Notes: generated from the letters alone by a model not told the origin. A stretch of DNA of 64,000 nucleotides from Mycobacterium paraseoulense (GCF_010731655.1 NZ_AP022619.1:3844001-3908000); one strand, 5' to 3'; counted from the first letter of the stretch, positions 1 through 8,958 are shown. Numbers and translations are program-made.

Positions 1-1285
1 AGCGGGGCCCGAGGGCCTCGGGCGGATGCGGCCACAACCGGGCGGGGTTGCCGTCGAACCAGCCCATGTAGCGCTGGTAGACGGCCTTCACGTTGTGGCT
101 GACCGAGCCGTAATACCCGTGGGTGTGCCAGGCGCGCTCGAGCGCCGGTGGCATCTGGAACATCTCGGCGATCTCGACCCCGGTGTAGCCGCGGTTGAGC
201 AGTCGCAGCGTCTGGTCGTGCAGGTAAGCGTAAAGGTCGCGCTGCAGCGAGAGGAACTCGACGATGCTCTCCCGGCCCCAGGTCGGCCAGTGGTGGGAGG
301 CGAACACCACGTCGGTGCGGTCGGCGAAGGTGTCGATCGCCTCGGTCAGGTACCCGGACCAGGCATGCGGGTCGCGTACCAGGGCGCCGCGCAGGGTCAG
401 CAGATTGTGCAGGTTGTGGGTGGCGTTCTCGGCCATGCACAACGCGCGAAAACGCGGGAAGTAGAAATGCATTTCGGCGGGCGCCTCGGTGCCCGGCGCC
501 ATCTGGAACTCGATCTCCACCCCGTCGATGGTGTGCCTCTCGCCGGTCTCGCGGACGTCGATGGTGGGCACGATCATCGCCACCTCGCCGGTCGACGGCG
601 CCTGGCCCAGGCCGCAGCCGACCTGGTCCTGCGGCCCGCGGGGCAGCAGGGTGCCGTACATGTAGGTCGCCCGCCGCGCCATGGCCGGACCCGCGTAGAC
701 GTTCTCTTGCACCGCGTGCGCGACGAAACCCTCCGGCGCCAGCACCGCGACCGCGCCGGCGTCCACGTCCGCCTGTGAGGTGACGCCCAGCACGCCGCCG
801 AAGTGGTCGACGTGGCTATGGGTGTAGATCACCGCGACGACGGGACGGTCACCGCCGCGGTGGGCACGGTACAGCGCCAGCGCCGCCGCCGCGACCTCGG
901 TGGACACCAGCGGATCGATGACGATGATGCCGGTGTCGCCCTCGACGAACGTGACATTGGAAATGTCGAAGCCGCGGACCTGGTAGATGCCCGGAACCAC
1001 CTCGTAGAGGCCTTGTTTGGCGGCCAGCGTCGACTGCCGCCACAGGCTGGGATGCACCGATGTCGGAGCGGGGCCGTCGAGGAAGGAGTAGGCGTCGTTG
1101 TCCCACACCACGCGGCCGTCGGCCGCCTTGATGACGCACGGGGACAGGGCGGCGATGAACCCGCGATCGGTGTCGCGAAAGTCCGCGTCGTCGCGCATCG
1201 GCAGTGCGTGCGCGCCGTGCGCCGCCTCGATGACTGCGGTGGGGGGTTTGTGCTGCACGCCAATACAGTGCCACCGACGTGCCAT
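1..1285 (-). CDS. Alkyl/aryl sulfatase, metallo-beta-lactamase fold (partial, C-terminus off the left edge)
   Basis: Reading the minus strand from ATG at 1285 gives about 428 residues before the window ends, so the C-terminal dimerisation and SCP2-like domains are not visible. The zinc-binding motif THSHVDHFGG lies near residue 155 (H156, H158, D160, H161), and a downstream ASHHWPTWG motif is also seen. Both are typical of SdsA1-type alkyl sulfatases, which hydrolyse alkyl sulfate esters to alcohol and sulfate. The N-terminal region (VVWDNDAYSFLDG, then VVPGIYQVRGFDISN) also fits the family. The position beside lpqH and tcrXY matches the M. tuberculosis homologue Rv3762c. A second in-frame ATG at 1306 is possible; I prefer 1285 because a GGGA lies just upstream. 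Confidence 0.88.
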   Translation of the reverse strand, partial: MARRWHCIGVQHKPPTAVIEAAHGAHALPMRDDADFRDTDRGFIAALSPCVIKAADGRVVWDNDAYSFLDGPAPTSVHPSLWRQSTLAAKQGLYEVVPGIYQVRGFDISNVTFVEGDTGIIVIDPLVSTEVAAAALALYRAHRGGDRPVVAVIYTHSHVDHFGGVLGVTSQADVDAGAVAVLAPEGFVAHAVQENVYAGPAMARRATYMYGTLLPRGPQDQVGCGLGQAPSTGEVAMIVPTIDVRETGERHTIDGVEIEFQMAPGTEAPAEMHFYFPRFRALCMAENATHNLHNLLTLRGALVRDPHAWSGYLTEAIDTFADRTDVVFASHHWPTWGRESIVEFLSLQRDLYAYLHDQTLRLLNRGYTGVEIAEMFQMPPALERAWHTHGYYGSVSHNVKAVYQRYMGWFDGNPARLWPHPPEALGPR

Positions 1286-1434
1286 TCCCGAGGCCCTTCG
1301 ACGCATCCGGTCAAGCGACCGACCGCCACAGAGACAAATTACGCGGAACCCCACATCTTCGGCTCAGTTAACCCGCATACTGCCAAACGGCCCTCAATGC
1401 CGAGGGTCGCAACTTTTCGGGCAAAGGAGAACAC

Positions 1435-1911
1435 GTGAAACGTGGACTGACGATCGCGGTGGCTGGAGCGGCAATTCTGGCCGCCGGTATTTCCGGATGT
1501 TCGAGCAACAAGTCGAGTTCGGGCGGTTCGGGCACCAGCTCCGCCGTGAACACCTCGGCGGGCGCTGCCAGCGGAACCAAGGTCCTCATCGACGGCAAGG
1601 ACCAGAACGTGAGCGGCTCGGTTGTGTGCACCTCCGCCGGCGGCACCGTCAACATCGCCATCGGTGGCGCAGCGACCGGCATCGCCGCCGTGCTCACCGA
1701 CGCCAGCCCGCCGCAGGTGAAGTCCGTTGGCCTGGGCAACGTGAACGGCGTGACGCTCGGCTACACCTCCGGGACCGGCCAGGGCAACGCCTCCGCCGAG
1801 AAGAACGGCAACAGCTACAAGATCACCGGAACGGCCACCGGGGTCGACATGGCCAACCCCATGCAGCCGGTGAACAAGCCGTTCGAAATCGATGTGACCT
1901 GCTCTAGCTAG
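1435..1911 (+). CDS. lpqH: 19-kDa lipoprotein antigen LpqH
   Basis: This 158-residue protein starts at GTG 1435, preceded by a clear AAAGGAG ribosome site. A lipoprotein signal peptide ends in the lipobox ISGC near residue 22, so the mature protein begins with a lipidated Cys on the outer face of the membrane. A Ser/Gly-rich linker ([11 protein letters not shown]) follows, then the compact LpqH domain with two cysteines (VVCTSAGG and the C-terminal VTCSS) that probably form a disulphide. In M. tuberculosis LpqH is an abundant TLR2-agonist surface lipoprotein. The gene ends tail-to-tail with tcrY: the two stop codons overlap within CTAGCTAG. Length matches the family. Confidence 0.95.
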   Translation: MKRGLTIAVAGAAILAAGISGCSSNKSSSGGSGTSSAVNTSAGAASGTKVLIDGKDQNVSGSVVCTSAGGTVNIAIGGAATGIAAVLTDASPPQVKSVGLGNVNGVTLGYTSGTGQGNASAEKNGNSYKITGTATGVDMANPMQPVNKPFEIDVTCSS

Positions 1912-3433
1912 TCGAGGGCGCGGGCGGTTGCCACCCGTTGAGTGGCAACCGCACCGTGAACTCGGTGTGGCCGGGTGAGCTGTTCACCGTGATCGTCCCG
2001 TTGTGGGCTTTGACGACGGCGGACACGATCGCCAACCCCAGCCCGGTGCTGCCACCCTTACGGGAACGTGACGTGTCGCCGCGGGCGAACCGCTCGAACA
2101 CCTCGGATTGGAGCGCCGGCGGGATGCCGGGGCCGTTGTCGATGACCTGGAGCACGGTGTGCGCGGGCTCGGTGCTCAGTCGCGTGGTCACGACCGTGCC
2201 CGCGCCGGTATGCAGCCGGGCATTGGCGAGCAGATTGCTCAGCACCTGGTGCAGCCGGGCCGCGTCGCCCGTGATGATCACGGGTTCCTCTGGTAGGTCG
2301 AGCTCCCACTGATGGTCCGGCCCGGCGACGTGCGCGTCGTTGACCGCGTCGACCGCCACCCGCGACAAATCGACCGGTTCGCGTTCCAGCGGCCGGCCGG
2401 AGTCCAGGCGGGCCAGCAGCAGCAGGTCCTCGACCAGGCGGGTCATCCGTTCCGTCTCGGACGCAACCCGGCTCATCGCGTGCTCCACCGCCTCGCGGTC
2501 GTCGCCCATGCGTTGGGTGAGTTCGGTGTAACCGCGGATCGCGGCCAGGGGCGTGCGCAGTTCGTGGCTGGCGTCGGCGACGAACTGACGGACCCGGGTC
2601 TCGCTGGCCTGCCGGGCCGAGAGCGCGGACGCGATGTGGTCGAGCATCCGGTTGAGGGCTGACCCGAGTTGCCCGACCTCGGTGGCGGGGTTGGCGTCGG
2701 ATTCGCGCACCCGGACCGGCAGCTCGACCTCACCGCGATCCAGCGGCAGGTCGGCCACCCTGCTGGCGGTCTGCGCGACGCGGCGCAGCGGCGCCAGCGC
2801 CCGCCGGACGATGACGACCCCGGCGATCGTCGCCGCCGCCAGTGCGATCACGGTGACGATCCCGAAGATGATCAGCATCCGGATCAGGGTCGCGTCGATG
2901 TTGGACATCGAAAGGCCGGTGACGATGATGTCGCCACCATTGCGGCTGGGGGCCGCCATCACCCGGTAGCGGCCCAGGCCGTCCAGGTCCAGGGTGGCCG
3001 GGGCGCGGCTGGCAGCGATGTGTTCCAGTTGGGTTTGGGCGGCGGGGGTCAGCGCGGCGCGGGTCCCGCTGCTGGTCAGGTATCCGGCGTCCACGGTTTT
3101 GCCGTGGTTGACGACCGCGGCCACCATGCCCGCCGGCTGGCCGGGGGCGTCCAGGAATCGGGGCCCCGGGCCCGGCCGCGGATAGTAGGAGTGCTCGTGC
3201 CGCCATCCCGGGCGGTTGGGTTCGGGGTACATCAGCGCCGAGCGAAAAGACGTGCCCGCGAGTTGCCCGTCGAGCTGTTTCACCAGGTGGTGATTGAGCG
3301 CCAGTTCGGTCACCGCGATGATGCCGACGCACACGACGGCCAGCACGACGATCTGCCCGACCAGCAACCGCAGCCGCAGCGACCAGGGCCGCCGACGTTC
3401 AGCGAGCCGGCTTGAGGACATAACCCGCGCCAC
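1904..3433 (-). CDS. tcrY: Sensor histidine kinase TcrY
   Basis: This 509-residue membrane sensor kinase has TM1 at about residues 20-45, an extracytoplasmic sensor domain, TM2 at about 185-210, and a HAMP linker. The HisKA dimerisation box [10 protein letters not shown] has the phospho-accepting His at residue 290. The HATPase_c N box (LSNLLANAR), G1 box (DNGPGIPP) and G2 box ([10 protein letters not shown]) are intact, so it should be an active kinase. It overlaps the end of tcrX, its cognate regulator, so the two are co-transcribed and probably translationally coupled. ATG at 3421 is an alternative start. The 3' end overlaps lpqH by 8 bp in convergent orientation. Confidence 0.93.
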   Translation of the reverse strand: MARVMSSSRLAERRRPWSLRLRLLVGQIVVLAVVCVGIIAVTELALNHHLVKQLDGQLAGTSFRSALMYPEPNRPGWRHEHSYYPRPGPGPRFLDAPGQPAGMVAAVVNHGKTVDAGYLTSSGTRAALTPAAQTQLEHIAASRAPATLDLDGLGRYRVMAAPSRNGGDIIVTGLSMSNIDATLIRMLIIFGIVTVIALAAATIAGVVIVRRALAPLRRVAQTASRVADLPLDRGEVELPVRVRESDANPATEVGQLGSALNRMLDHIASALSARQASETRVRQFVADASHELRTPLAAIRGYTELTQRMGDDREAVEHAMSRVASETERMTRLVEDLLLLARLDSGRPLEREPVDLSRVAVDAVNDAHVAGPDHQWELDLPEEPVIITGDAARLHQVLSNLLANARLHTGAGTVVTTRLSTEPAHTVLQVIDNGPGIPPALQSEVFERFARGDTSRSRKGGSTGLGLAIVSAVVKAHNGTITVNSSPGHTEFTVRLPLNGWQPPAPSTS

Positions 3434-4103
3434 GCAGCGTGTGGATCATGGGGTCGCGACCGTTGTCGATCTTCTTGCGTAGATAGGAGATGTAGAGCTC
3501 GACGATGTTGGACCGGCCGCCGAAGTCATAGCTCCACACCCGGTCGAGGATCTGCGCCTTGCTCAGCACCCGCTTGGAGTTGCGCATCATGAACCGCAGC
3601 AACTCGAACTCGGTGGAGGTCAGCGCGATCGGCTCGCCGGCGCGGGTCACCTCATGGCTGTCCTCGTCGAGCACCAGGTCGCCGACCACCAGCTGGGCGC
3701 CGCTGTCCAAGGTCGTCACGCCGGTGCGCCGCAGCAGCGCGCGAAGCCGCAGCACCACCTCTTCGATGCTGAACGGTTTGGTCACATAGTCGTCGCCGCC
3801 CGCGGTCAGCCCGGCGATGCGGTCCTCGACGGCATCCTTGGCCGTCAGCAGGAGCACCGGGAGCTGCGGGTTCTCCTCGCGCAGCTTGTGCAAGACGTCG
3901 AGCCCGCTCATATCGGGCAGCATCACGTCGAGGACGACGACGTCGGGGCGCTGGGCGCGGGCGGCCGCGATGGCCGATGCGCCGTCGCCGGCCGTGGCGA
4001 TGTTCCAGCCCTCGTACCTCAGCGCCATGGACACCATTTCAGCCAGGACTGACTCGTCGTCCACGACCAAGACGTTGATCGGATTGCCGTCGGCGCGACA
4101 CAT
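3399..4103 (-). CDS. tcrX: Response regulator TcrX (OmpR/PhoB family)
   Basis: This is a 234-residue two-domain regulator. The receiver domain shows the acidic pair in VLVVDDES, the phospho-acceptor Asp at residue 59 (VVVLDVMLP), the conserved Thr in LLLTAKD and Lys109 in VTKPF. A C-terminal winged-helix DNA-binding domain follows and ends in [13 protein letters not shown]. The frame is open 18 codons further upstream to 4157, but starting at ATG 4103 gives the usual family length. It precedes and overlaps tcrY. In M. tuberculosis TcrXY has been linked to iron-limited growth; no TcrX target site can be read from this sequence. Confidence 0.93.
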   Translation of the reverse strand: MCRADGNPINVLVVDDESVLAEMVSMALRYEGWNIATAGDGASAIAAARAQRPDVVVLDVMLPDMSGLDVLHKLREENPQLPVLLLTAKDAVEDRIAGLTAGGDDYVTKPFSIEEVVLRLRALLRRTGVTTLDSGAQLVVGDLVLDEDSHEVTRAGEPIALTSTEFELLRFMMRNSKRVLSKAQILDRVWSYDFGGRSNIVELYISYLRKKIDNGRDPMIHTLRGAGYVLKPAR

Positions 4104-4202
4104 GACCACCCGCTCGACGGAGGCTCGGGGCTGGGTCACGGATTCCAGTATGCGCACCGCGCTGAGCCGTCGCTATGCCCCACCTTTGCGTGGCCTGTGA
4201 AT

Positions 4203-4238
4203 GGGATCGCGCGACCGCTTGAGCAGTCGCGCGATCCC
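4203..4238 (-). terminator. Strong 13-bp inverted repeat, probable terminator
   Basis: A perfect 13-bp stem (GGGATCGCGCGAC paired with its complement, 10-nt loop) begins 17 bp beyond the stop codon of the small membrane operon. On the minus strand it lacks a U-tract, which is common for mycobacterial terminators. On the plus strand it is followed by GTTTT. It most likely ends the 4658-4256 operon and shields the promoter region of tcrX. Confidence 0.65.
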
Positions 4239-4255
4239 GTTTTCCGGCGTGGTGG

Positions 4256-4411
4256 CTAATACCAATAGCGCCGGCCGGCGACTGGACGGCCGATTGAGCC
4301 CATAATCCACAACACGGCGCCGATGACTAACACGACGACACCGATTTCCCACAGCAACGGGACGCTGAATACAAATCCGAGAATAAGCAGGACTACGCCC
4401 AAGACAATCAT
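4256..4411 (-). CDS. Small hydrophobic membrane protein (DUF6131-like)
   Basis: This 51-residue protein starts at ATG 4411 behind a textbook AAAGGAG. It is almost entirely two hydrophobic helices (LGVVLLILGFVF and IGVVVLVIGAVLWIMG) followed by a short basic/aromatic tail ending GRRYWY. The pattern matches the small actinobacterial membrane proteins annotated DUF6131, whose function is unknown. It lies 10 bp downstream of the 78-residue gene at 4422-4658 and appears to share its transcript, SigF-like promoter and terminator. The open frame extends 20 codons upstream, but the ribosome site argues for this start. Confidence 0.75.
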   Translation of the reverse strand: MIVLGVVLLILGFVFSVPLLWEIGVVVLVIGAVLWIMGSIGRPVAGRRYWY

Positions 4412-4421
4412 GACGACTCCT

Positions 4422-4658
4422 TTAGGTGAGGGGCAGTAGGACACCAGGCATTGAACTGGGCTGCGGAACATGGCAGTCCTTGACTTTCGGGTTGACGCCC
4501 CCGTAATTCAAAGGCCCCGCGATGACGGTCAACGCGATGTTTCCCGCCGTGACACAGCTGGTCGAGTCACCTTTGAAGTAATCGCGTTGCCATGCCGCGA
4601 AGACCCCGATGAGCAGCCATACCAGGGCAATGGTGCCGATGATTCCGCTGCCACGCAT
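4422..4658 (-). CDS. Small membrane protein, function unknown
   Basis: This 78-residue protein starts at ATG 4658 with GGAGGT at ideal spacing. One N-terminal hydrophobic helix (GIIGTIALVWLLIGVFAAW) is followed by a short polar region with two cysteines (STSCVTAGN and VKDCHVPQ) that could form a disulphide outside the membrane. The repetition of small alanine/valine-rich stretches around AGNIALTVIAGP suggests a second weak helix. I do not recognise a named family. It is the first gene of a two-gene operon with the DUF6131-like protein and sits 45 bp below a SigF-like promoter, which suggests an envelope-stress or stationary-phase role. Confidence 0.7.
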   Translation of the reverse strand: MRGSGIIGTIALVWLLIGVFAAWQRDYFKGDSTSCVTAGNIALTVIAGPLNYGGVNPKVKDCHVPQPSSMPGVLLPLT

Positions 4659-4702
4659 GGTGACCTCCAATGTGGTCGAGAAATATTTCTCGTGGACGAT
4701 AG

Positions 4703-4727
4703 TTACCCATTTGACTTATGCCTAAAC
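4703..4727 (-). promoter_or_regulatory. SigF-type promoter candidate
   Basis: On the minus strand GTTT (4727-4724) is followed by a 15-nt spacer and GGGTAA (4708-4703). This closely fits the mycobacterial SigF consensus GTTT-N15-17-GGGTAT as I recall it. A transcript starting near 4695 would give a leader of about 37 nt with a GGAGGT site before ATG 4658. Confidence 0.5.
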
Positions 4728-4771
4728 ATTCGCCGGGTGAATTCGGCAGTGCGCCAGCGGAGCCCGGCGGG

Positions 4772-5182
4772 CTAGGCGTGGTCCGCGAGCCACCCGGCGG
4801 CCCGCCTCTTCGACGCCCGCGAAAGCCACGCGTCCTGGATCAGCTCGGCCAGTTCGGTCCTGCTGATTTCGGCCAATCGGCCGGCCCGCACCAGTACCGA
4901 AGGATGCCCATCGAAACGGTCGGTGGTGAAGAACGGGGACGCGGGATCCTGGGTCAGCGCCAACTTGTCACTTTCGGACTCCACCCAGAGCATGATCACG
5001 TCGGCATATGGTTCGCCGGTCTCCGGGTCGGCCGCGTCGGGCTGCGGCGTGCGGAAGAACACGAAGGACTTCCCGCCGACTTGATAGATGACGTTCCCCT
5101 TCGGGCCCTCCACCCGCTGAACGTGCGGCATCGACCCGGCGATCTCGTGCACGTCGCTCACCCGCGCCGGTCGATCAGCCAC
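4772..5182 (-). CDS. MmcQ/YjbR-like protein
   Basis: This protein of about 136 residues has the YjbR/CyaY-like fold signature: a VYQVGGKSFVFF strand pair, a KLALTQDPASPFFTTDRFDGHPSVLVRAGRL core and a C-terminal helix with the W-x-SRASKR element. Family members are annotated as MmcQ/YjbR DNA-binding-like proteins, though no function is proven. The frame is open upstream. I choose GTG 5182 because a TACCCT hexamer lies 6 nt before it, consistent with a leaderless mRNA; GTG 5161 is the alternative. It lies 29 bp after the methyltransferase stop on the same strand. Confidence 0.78.
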   Translation of the reverse strand: MADRPARVSDVHEIAGSMPHVQRVEGPKGNVIYQVGGKSFVFFRTPQPDAADPETGEPYADVIMLWVESESDKLALTQDPASPFFTTDRFDGHPSVLVRAGRLAEISRTELAELIQDAWLSRASKRRAAGWLADHA

Positions 5183-5211
5183 ACGGCGAGGGTAGCGGGC
5201 GGTCTCGAGCC

Positions 5212-6153
5212 CTAGCCGCGGCGCTGCGCGGACACGTAGAGCGTGGGCGGCATCACGGCCTCGGCGTCGGGCGGAACGCTGCGGCCGTAACGCGCCATCA
5301 ACTCGGCGAACGTCGCCGTCGCGACGTCCCAGCCGCGCTCCCGCAGCCACCCGTCGACGGGGGTGCGCTCTTCGGGGTACCAGAGGTCGTCGAAATCGGT
5401 GACCTCGGAGTCGACGAGCTTGGCGGCCGCGGCCCGCATGCGCCGCATGTCCTCGCGCTGGCGCTCGACGAGCTCGGGATCGGTGAAGCCCGCCCCCGGC
5501 ACGTTGGAAGCCAGCCGGCTGCCGTCGGCACTGAGCGAATGAATGCGCTCGAACAAAAGGTCCTGGGCTTGCGCCGGCAGGTAACGGACCAGGCCCTCGG
5601 CCGACCAGGCGGCGGGCCGGGACGGTTCAAATCCGGCTTCCTGCAAGGCCTTCGGCCAATCCTGCCGCAGGTCGATCGGCACGTTCACCAGACCCGCCTT
5701 CGGCTGCGCGCCGTGCTCGCGCAGCGTGTTGGATTTGAAGTCGAGGACCTTGGGCTGGTCCAGCTCGTAGACGACCGTGCCGTCGGGCCACGGCAGCCGC
5801 CAGGTGCGCGCGTCCAGACCGGCGGCCAGGATCACCACCTGCCGAACGCCGGAGTCGGCCGCGCCCAGGAAGAACTCGTCGAAAAACGCTGTCCGTGTGG
5901 CCATGAAGTCGATCATCAGTTGAATGCGCGTGCCCACGTCGGGCTCGAGCTCCACCGCCTTGGCCAGCAGCTCGGGATCGGCGTAGATGCTCCACATGCC
6001 TTCGCCGGCGGCGTCGACGAATACGCGCGCGAACGGGTCGGTGATGAGCGGGTTCTCGCTCTCGGTCTCGGCGGCCCGCGCCGCCGCGACACCGAGGGCG
6101 GTGGCTCCCACGCTTTGCGTGATATCCCAGGAATCGTTGTCGGTACGCGGCAT
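5212..6153 (-). CDS. SAM-dependent methyltransferase, leucine-carboxyl-methyltransferase-like family
   Basis: This 313-residue protein belongs to the mycobacterial family typified by Rv3767c (TIGR00027 / LCM-like putative S-adenosylmethionine-dependent methyltransferases). The N-terminus shows the family hallmark [19 protein letters not shown]. The SAM-binding motif I is [16 protein letters not shown], followed by VYELDQP, where the acidic residues bind the cofactor ribose. A GGAAGGG site precedes ATG 6153. Substrates of these expanded mycobacterial paralogues are largely unknown; lipid or glycolipid methylation is often suggested but not shown here. The family length (about 300) is matched. 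Confidence 0.88.
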   Translation of the reverse strand: MPRTDNDSWDITQSVGATALGVAAARAAETESENPLITDPFARVFVDAAGEGMWSIYADPELLAKAVELEPDVGTRIQLMIDFMATRTAFFDEFFLGAADSGVRQVVILAAGLDARTWRLPWPDGTVVYELDQPKVLDFKSNTLREHGAQPKAGLVNVPIDLRQDWPKALQEAGFEPSRPAAWSAEGLVRYLPAQAQDLLFERIHSLSADGSRLASNVPGAGFTDPELVERQREDMRRMRAAAAKLVDSEVTDFDDLWYPEERTPVDGWLRERGWDVATATFAELMARYGRSVPPDAEAVMPPTLYVSAQRRG

Positions 6154-6316
6154 CGCCAGTTCCCTTCCGAGCGCGAAAGTCAGTTAGTTGCGCACACTAT
6201 TCTTCCAGCCGTCGGCGCCCCGATGCCCGTTCCGGGCCGTGGCCTACGCTTTTTCCCAGACGGCCCACAGTGTTGCGGAGGAGCGCTGGCATGGACGAGA
6301 TCGGTATCGGCTGATC

Positions 6317-7351
6317 GTGGATGCCGTGAACCTGGACGCCGTCGCGGCCTGGATGTCCGAGCGTGGACTCGGCGAGGGCCCGCTGGAGGACGTCTCCGCC
6401 GTCACCGGCGGAACCCAGAACGTCATGCTCCGGTTCACCAGGGCCGGCCGGCCCTACGTGTTGCGACGCGGACCGCGGCACCTGCGTCCGCGGAGCAACA
6501 ACGTCATCCTGCGGGAAACGAAAGTCCTTGCCGCGCTGGCCGGCTCCGACGTGCCCCACCCCCGCCTGATCGCCGCCTGCGAGGACCCCGCCGTGCTGGG
6601 TGACGCCGTCTTCTACCTGATGGACCCGGTAGACGGGTTCAACGCCGGGGAGGGGCTGCCGCCGTTGCATGCGGGCGATGCCGGCGTGCGGCACGGCATG
6701 GGTCTGTCGATGGCCGATGCGCTGGCCAAGCTGGGCGCCGTGGACCACGTCGCGGTGGGCCTCGCCGATTTCGGGAAGCCGGAGGGCTTCCTGGAGCGCC
6801 AGGTGCCGCGCTGGCTTTCGGAGCTGGACTCCTACAGCGAGTACGACGGCTACCCAGGGCCGCAGATCCCGGGCATCGAGGAAGTGTCGGGCTGGCTGGA
6901 ACGCCACCGGCCTGCGACGTGGACGCCCGGGATCATGCACGGCGACTACCACGCCGCCAACGTGATGTTCTCGCGGACGGGTCCGGACGTGGTGGCCATC
7001 GTCGACTGGGAGATGTGCACGATCGGCGACCCGCTGCTGGACCTGGGCTGGCTGCTGGCCACCTGGCGCCAGCCCGACGGATCCAGCGTGTTCAGCCACG
7101 CCTTGGGCGGACAGGACGGGCTGGCCAGCACCGACGAGTTGTTCGGGAGCTACGCGGCCAACACCACCCGCGATTTGTCGCACATCACCTGGTACACCGT
7201 GCTGGCCTGCTTCAAGCTGGGGATCGTGATCGAGGGGACGCTCGCGCGGGCCTGTGCGGGCAAGGCCGAGAAAGAAGTCGGCGACCAGTTGCACGCCGCC
7301 ACGGTGCACCTGTTCGAGCGTGCGTTGGGTCTCATCGAGAGCGCACCCTGA
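6317..7351 (+). CDS. Phosphotransferase-family protein (aminoglycoside phosphotransferase fold, FadE36-type)
   Basis: The protein is about 344 residues with an APH/choline-kinase fold. It has an N-terminal ATP-binding lobe with GGTQNVMLRFTRAGRPYVLRRGP, the catalytic Brenner motif MHGDYHAANVMF, and the metal-binding IVDWEMCTIGDP. It resembles the M. tuberculosis protein listed as FadE36, which despite its name is a kinase-like protein often found with acyl-CoA dehydrogenases. The substrate is unknown. The open frame continues upstream to 6188; I place the start at GTG 6317 (GTG 6326 is also possible) because homology to the fold begins there. Confidence 0.82.
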   Translation: MDAVNLDAVAAWMSERGLGEGPLEDVSAVTGGTQNVMLRFTRAGRPYVLRRGPRHLRPRSNNVILRETKVLAALAGSDVPHPRLIAACEDPAVLGDAVFYLMDPVDGFNAGEGLPPLHAGDAGVRHGMGLSMADALAKLGAVDHVAVGLADFGKPEGFLERQVPRWLSELDSYSEYDGYPGPQIPGIEEVSGWLERHRPATWTPGIMHGDYHAANVMFSRTGPDVVAIVDWEMCTIGDPLLDLGWLLATWRQPDGSSVFSHALGGQDGLASTDELFGSYAANTTRDLSHITWYTVLACFKLGIVIEGTLARACAGKAEKEVGDQLHAATVHLFERALGLIESAP

Positions 7352-7370
7352 CCCCCCGACATCTGCCCTC

Positions 7371-7526
7371 GTGCCGCCTTACCCCGAGGAACCCGACTAC
7401 TACTCCGAACCCACGCAGGCCGCGGGGTATGGCGGGTATTACGACGTACCGGCCCAGGCACCGTCACGCAATCGGTCACCGTCCCCCTCGCCGCGACCCC
7501 TTCGGGGGCCGTGCGGGGGACGTTGA
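7371..7526 (+). pseudogene. Possible remnant of a proline/tyrosine-rich membrane or secreted protein
   Basis: GTG 7371 opens a frame coding VPPYPEEPDYYSEPTQ then AAGYGGYYDVPAQAP before it drifts into low-complexity Ser/Pro/Arg and stops at 7526. Such Pro/Tyr/Gly-rich starts are typical of cytoplasmic N-termini of mycobacterial membrane proteins. The transmembrane part expected next is missing, so I read this as a truncated remnant. The rest of the 7352-7835 gap has no convincing gene on either strand and looks like decayed sequence. Confidence 0.35.
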
Positions 7527-7835
7527 CGCGCTCGGAACCCGGGCGGCCGGCCCCGAATCACGTTGGACCGAAGGGATTTTCGCCCGAGTCTCGCGTGACC
7601 GGTCGCCGCAGCCGGCGCAATTGCGAACCGCTTACATCAAGGTGCAAGTGGTGACGCCCGCGGTTGTGGTGCAACCACAACCCGACATCATCAAGGCGCT
7701 GGAAGCGATCATCAGGGCGGCGAGAATTCTGCTGACACGGGACATGGCACTCAACTCCGATGGTTCGTGCGGTACTGAATTGTTTGCCCGAGGTCCTTAA
7801 TGTACGCCCGAAAGCGGGCCGCGTCCGCCGAGTTG

Positions 7836-8570
7836 TCAGCCGCGGGCGGCGCCGCGTGCCGCGTGCCGCTGCACCGCCCGGGCATGGGAGGCGTCGCCGT
7901 CGCGGTGATCGAGGTCGGCGATCGCGTCGGCGTGGCCATAGAGCACCAGCACGTCGCCGCACACAAGCTGGCTGTCTGGGGCCGGATGCGCTACGTAGTG
8001 GCCGTCACCCCGGTTGATTCCGAGCACCAGCATGCCCTCGTCCGGCAACCGGAGCTTCTCGAGCGTGCGTCCGGCCACCCAGTCGTTCTCCGCGATCGCC
8101 AACTCGCTGACCACGTACCCGTCCCCGAGGTCTGCGAGCACGCCGGAGTCCCGGCCCTCCATGTCGGTCCAGCGGCGCAGCGCCCGGCCGATCAGCGCGG
8201 TCAACCAGCGGTTTGCCCGCGGACTCCGGGAGAGGAATACCAGCAGGATCAGTCCCGCGGCCAGAACAATGACCCTCATCCATGAAGTCCCCGTTGCGCC
8301 GCCTCGAAAGCCGAGGATCAGCGAACTCGCGGCCGCGACGAAGCCGACGTTGCCGACAAGCATCAGTAGCATCACCACCCGGCGGCGCAGCGGATGCGCC
8401 ACCACGACCTCGGACTCTGTGGTGGTGAATCCGGCGCCGGTGAACGCCGACCTGGCCTGGAACCGCGCTGACTCCCCGGACATCCCCGAGGCAGCGAGCA
8501 CCACGGTCGCGACCCTGGTGACAAGCAGCGAGACCGCCAGCACGGCTAGCAGCGAGGCGATGGCGTACAC
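7836..8570 (-). CDS. Membrane protein with C-terminal TrkA-C (RCK_C) domain
   Basis: This 244-residue protein has about three transmembrane helices (residues 1-22, 65-85 and 97-117) and a cytoplasmic RCK_C-like domain at about 140-225 (GRTLEKLRLPDEGMLVLGI ... LVCGDVLVLYG). The segment RSAFTGAGFTTTESE resembles the pore-type loop of TrkH/KtrB potassium transporters. RCK_C domains bind small ligands and gate ion transport, so a role in cation homeostasis is plausible but unproven. Start is GTG 8570 at the beginning of the first helix. It is monocistronic, between a gene-poor stretch and tRNA-Arg. Confidence 0.72.
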   Translation of the reverse strand: MYAIASLLAVLAVSLLVTRVATVVLAASGMSGESARFQARSAFTGAGFTTTESEVVVAHPLRRRVVMLLMLVGNVGFVAAASSLILGFRGGATGTSWMRVIVLAAGLILLVFLSRSPRANRWLTALIGRALRRWTDMEGRDSGVLADLGDGYVVSELAIAENDWVAGRTLEKLRLPDEGMLVLGINRGDGHYVAHPAPDSQLVCGDVLVLYGHADAIADLDHRDGDASHARAVQRHAARGAARG

Positions 8571-8671
8571 TCTCCGAGCTTGCCCTGACGACCAACTCGG
8601 TAAACGCGTTGCGCCCAGGTGGGCCGAATGTTGCTGCTATGGAACGCTGTTCACGGTGTGACTGCGCCGAG

Positions 8672-8744
8672 CGCGCCCGAAGGGATTCGAACCCCTAACC
8701 TTCTGATCCGTAGTCAGATGCTCTATCCGTTGAGCTACGGGCGC
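8672..8744 (-). tRNA. tRNA-Arg (anticodon ACG)
   Basis: The full cloverleaf can be folded by eye. The acceptor stem GCGCCCG pairs with CGGGCGC, the anticodon stem TCTGA/TCAGA carries loop CTACGGA (anticodon ACG), and the T arm contains GGTTCGAATC. The discriminator is G at 8672, and no CCA is encoded. It reads CGN arginine codons. Confidence 0.96.
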
Positions 8745-8785
8745 CGGTGTTCAGTTGTCTTGCGTGGTTCCGCTTAAGGACACAG

Positions 8786-8874
8786 CGGAGGCGAGAGGAT
8801 TTGAACCTCCGGTCCCCTTTGAGGGGGACAACTCATTAGCAGTGAGCCCCATTCGGCCGCTCTGGCACGCCTCC
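8786..8874 (-). tRNA. tRNA-Ser (anticodon GCT)
   Basis: This is a class II tRNA with a long variable arm. The acceptor stem GGAGGCG pairs with CGCCTCC, and the anticodon stem CTCA/TGAG carries loop CTGCTAA (anticodon GCT). The variable arm is TTGTCCCCCTCAAAGGGGAC, and the T arm contains GGTTCAAATC. It lies 41 bp upstream of tRNA-Arg on the same strand, so the two may be co-transcribed. Confidence 0.96.
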
Positions 8875-8958
8875 CTTGGACTGTTTGAGGGTACCCGACC
8901 CCTTTCCGGTCTCGCGGAACCGGCCATAGCGTACACATCCGCGACATAAACTGTCGAA

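Noticed and set aside
6188..6316. N-terminal extension of the phosphotransferase from ATG 6188
   Set aside because: The extra 43 residues are Arg/Pro/Phe-rich without similarity to the fold, and overlap the upstream region of the divergent methyltransferase; GTG 6317 gives the normal length.
7558..7962. 134-codon minus-strand frame crossing the end of the RCK_C gene
   Set aside because: Composition is Arg/Pro-dominated and most of it is a shifted reading of the RCK_C protein; no ribosome site or domain.
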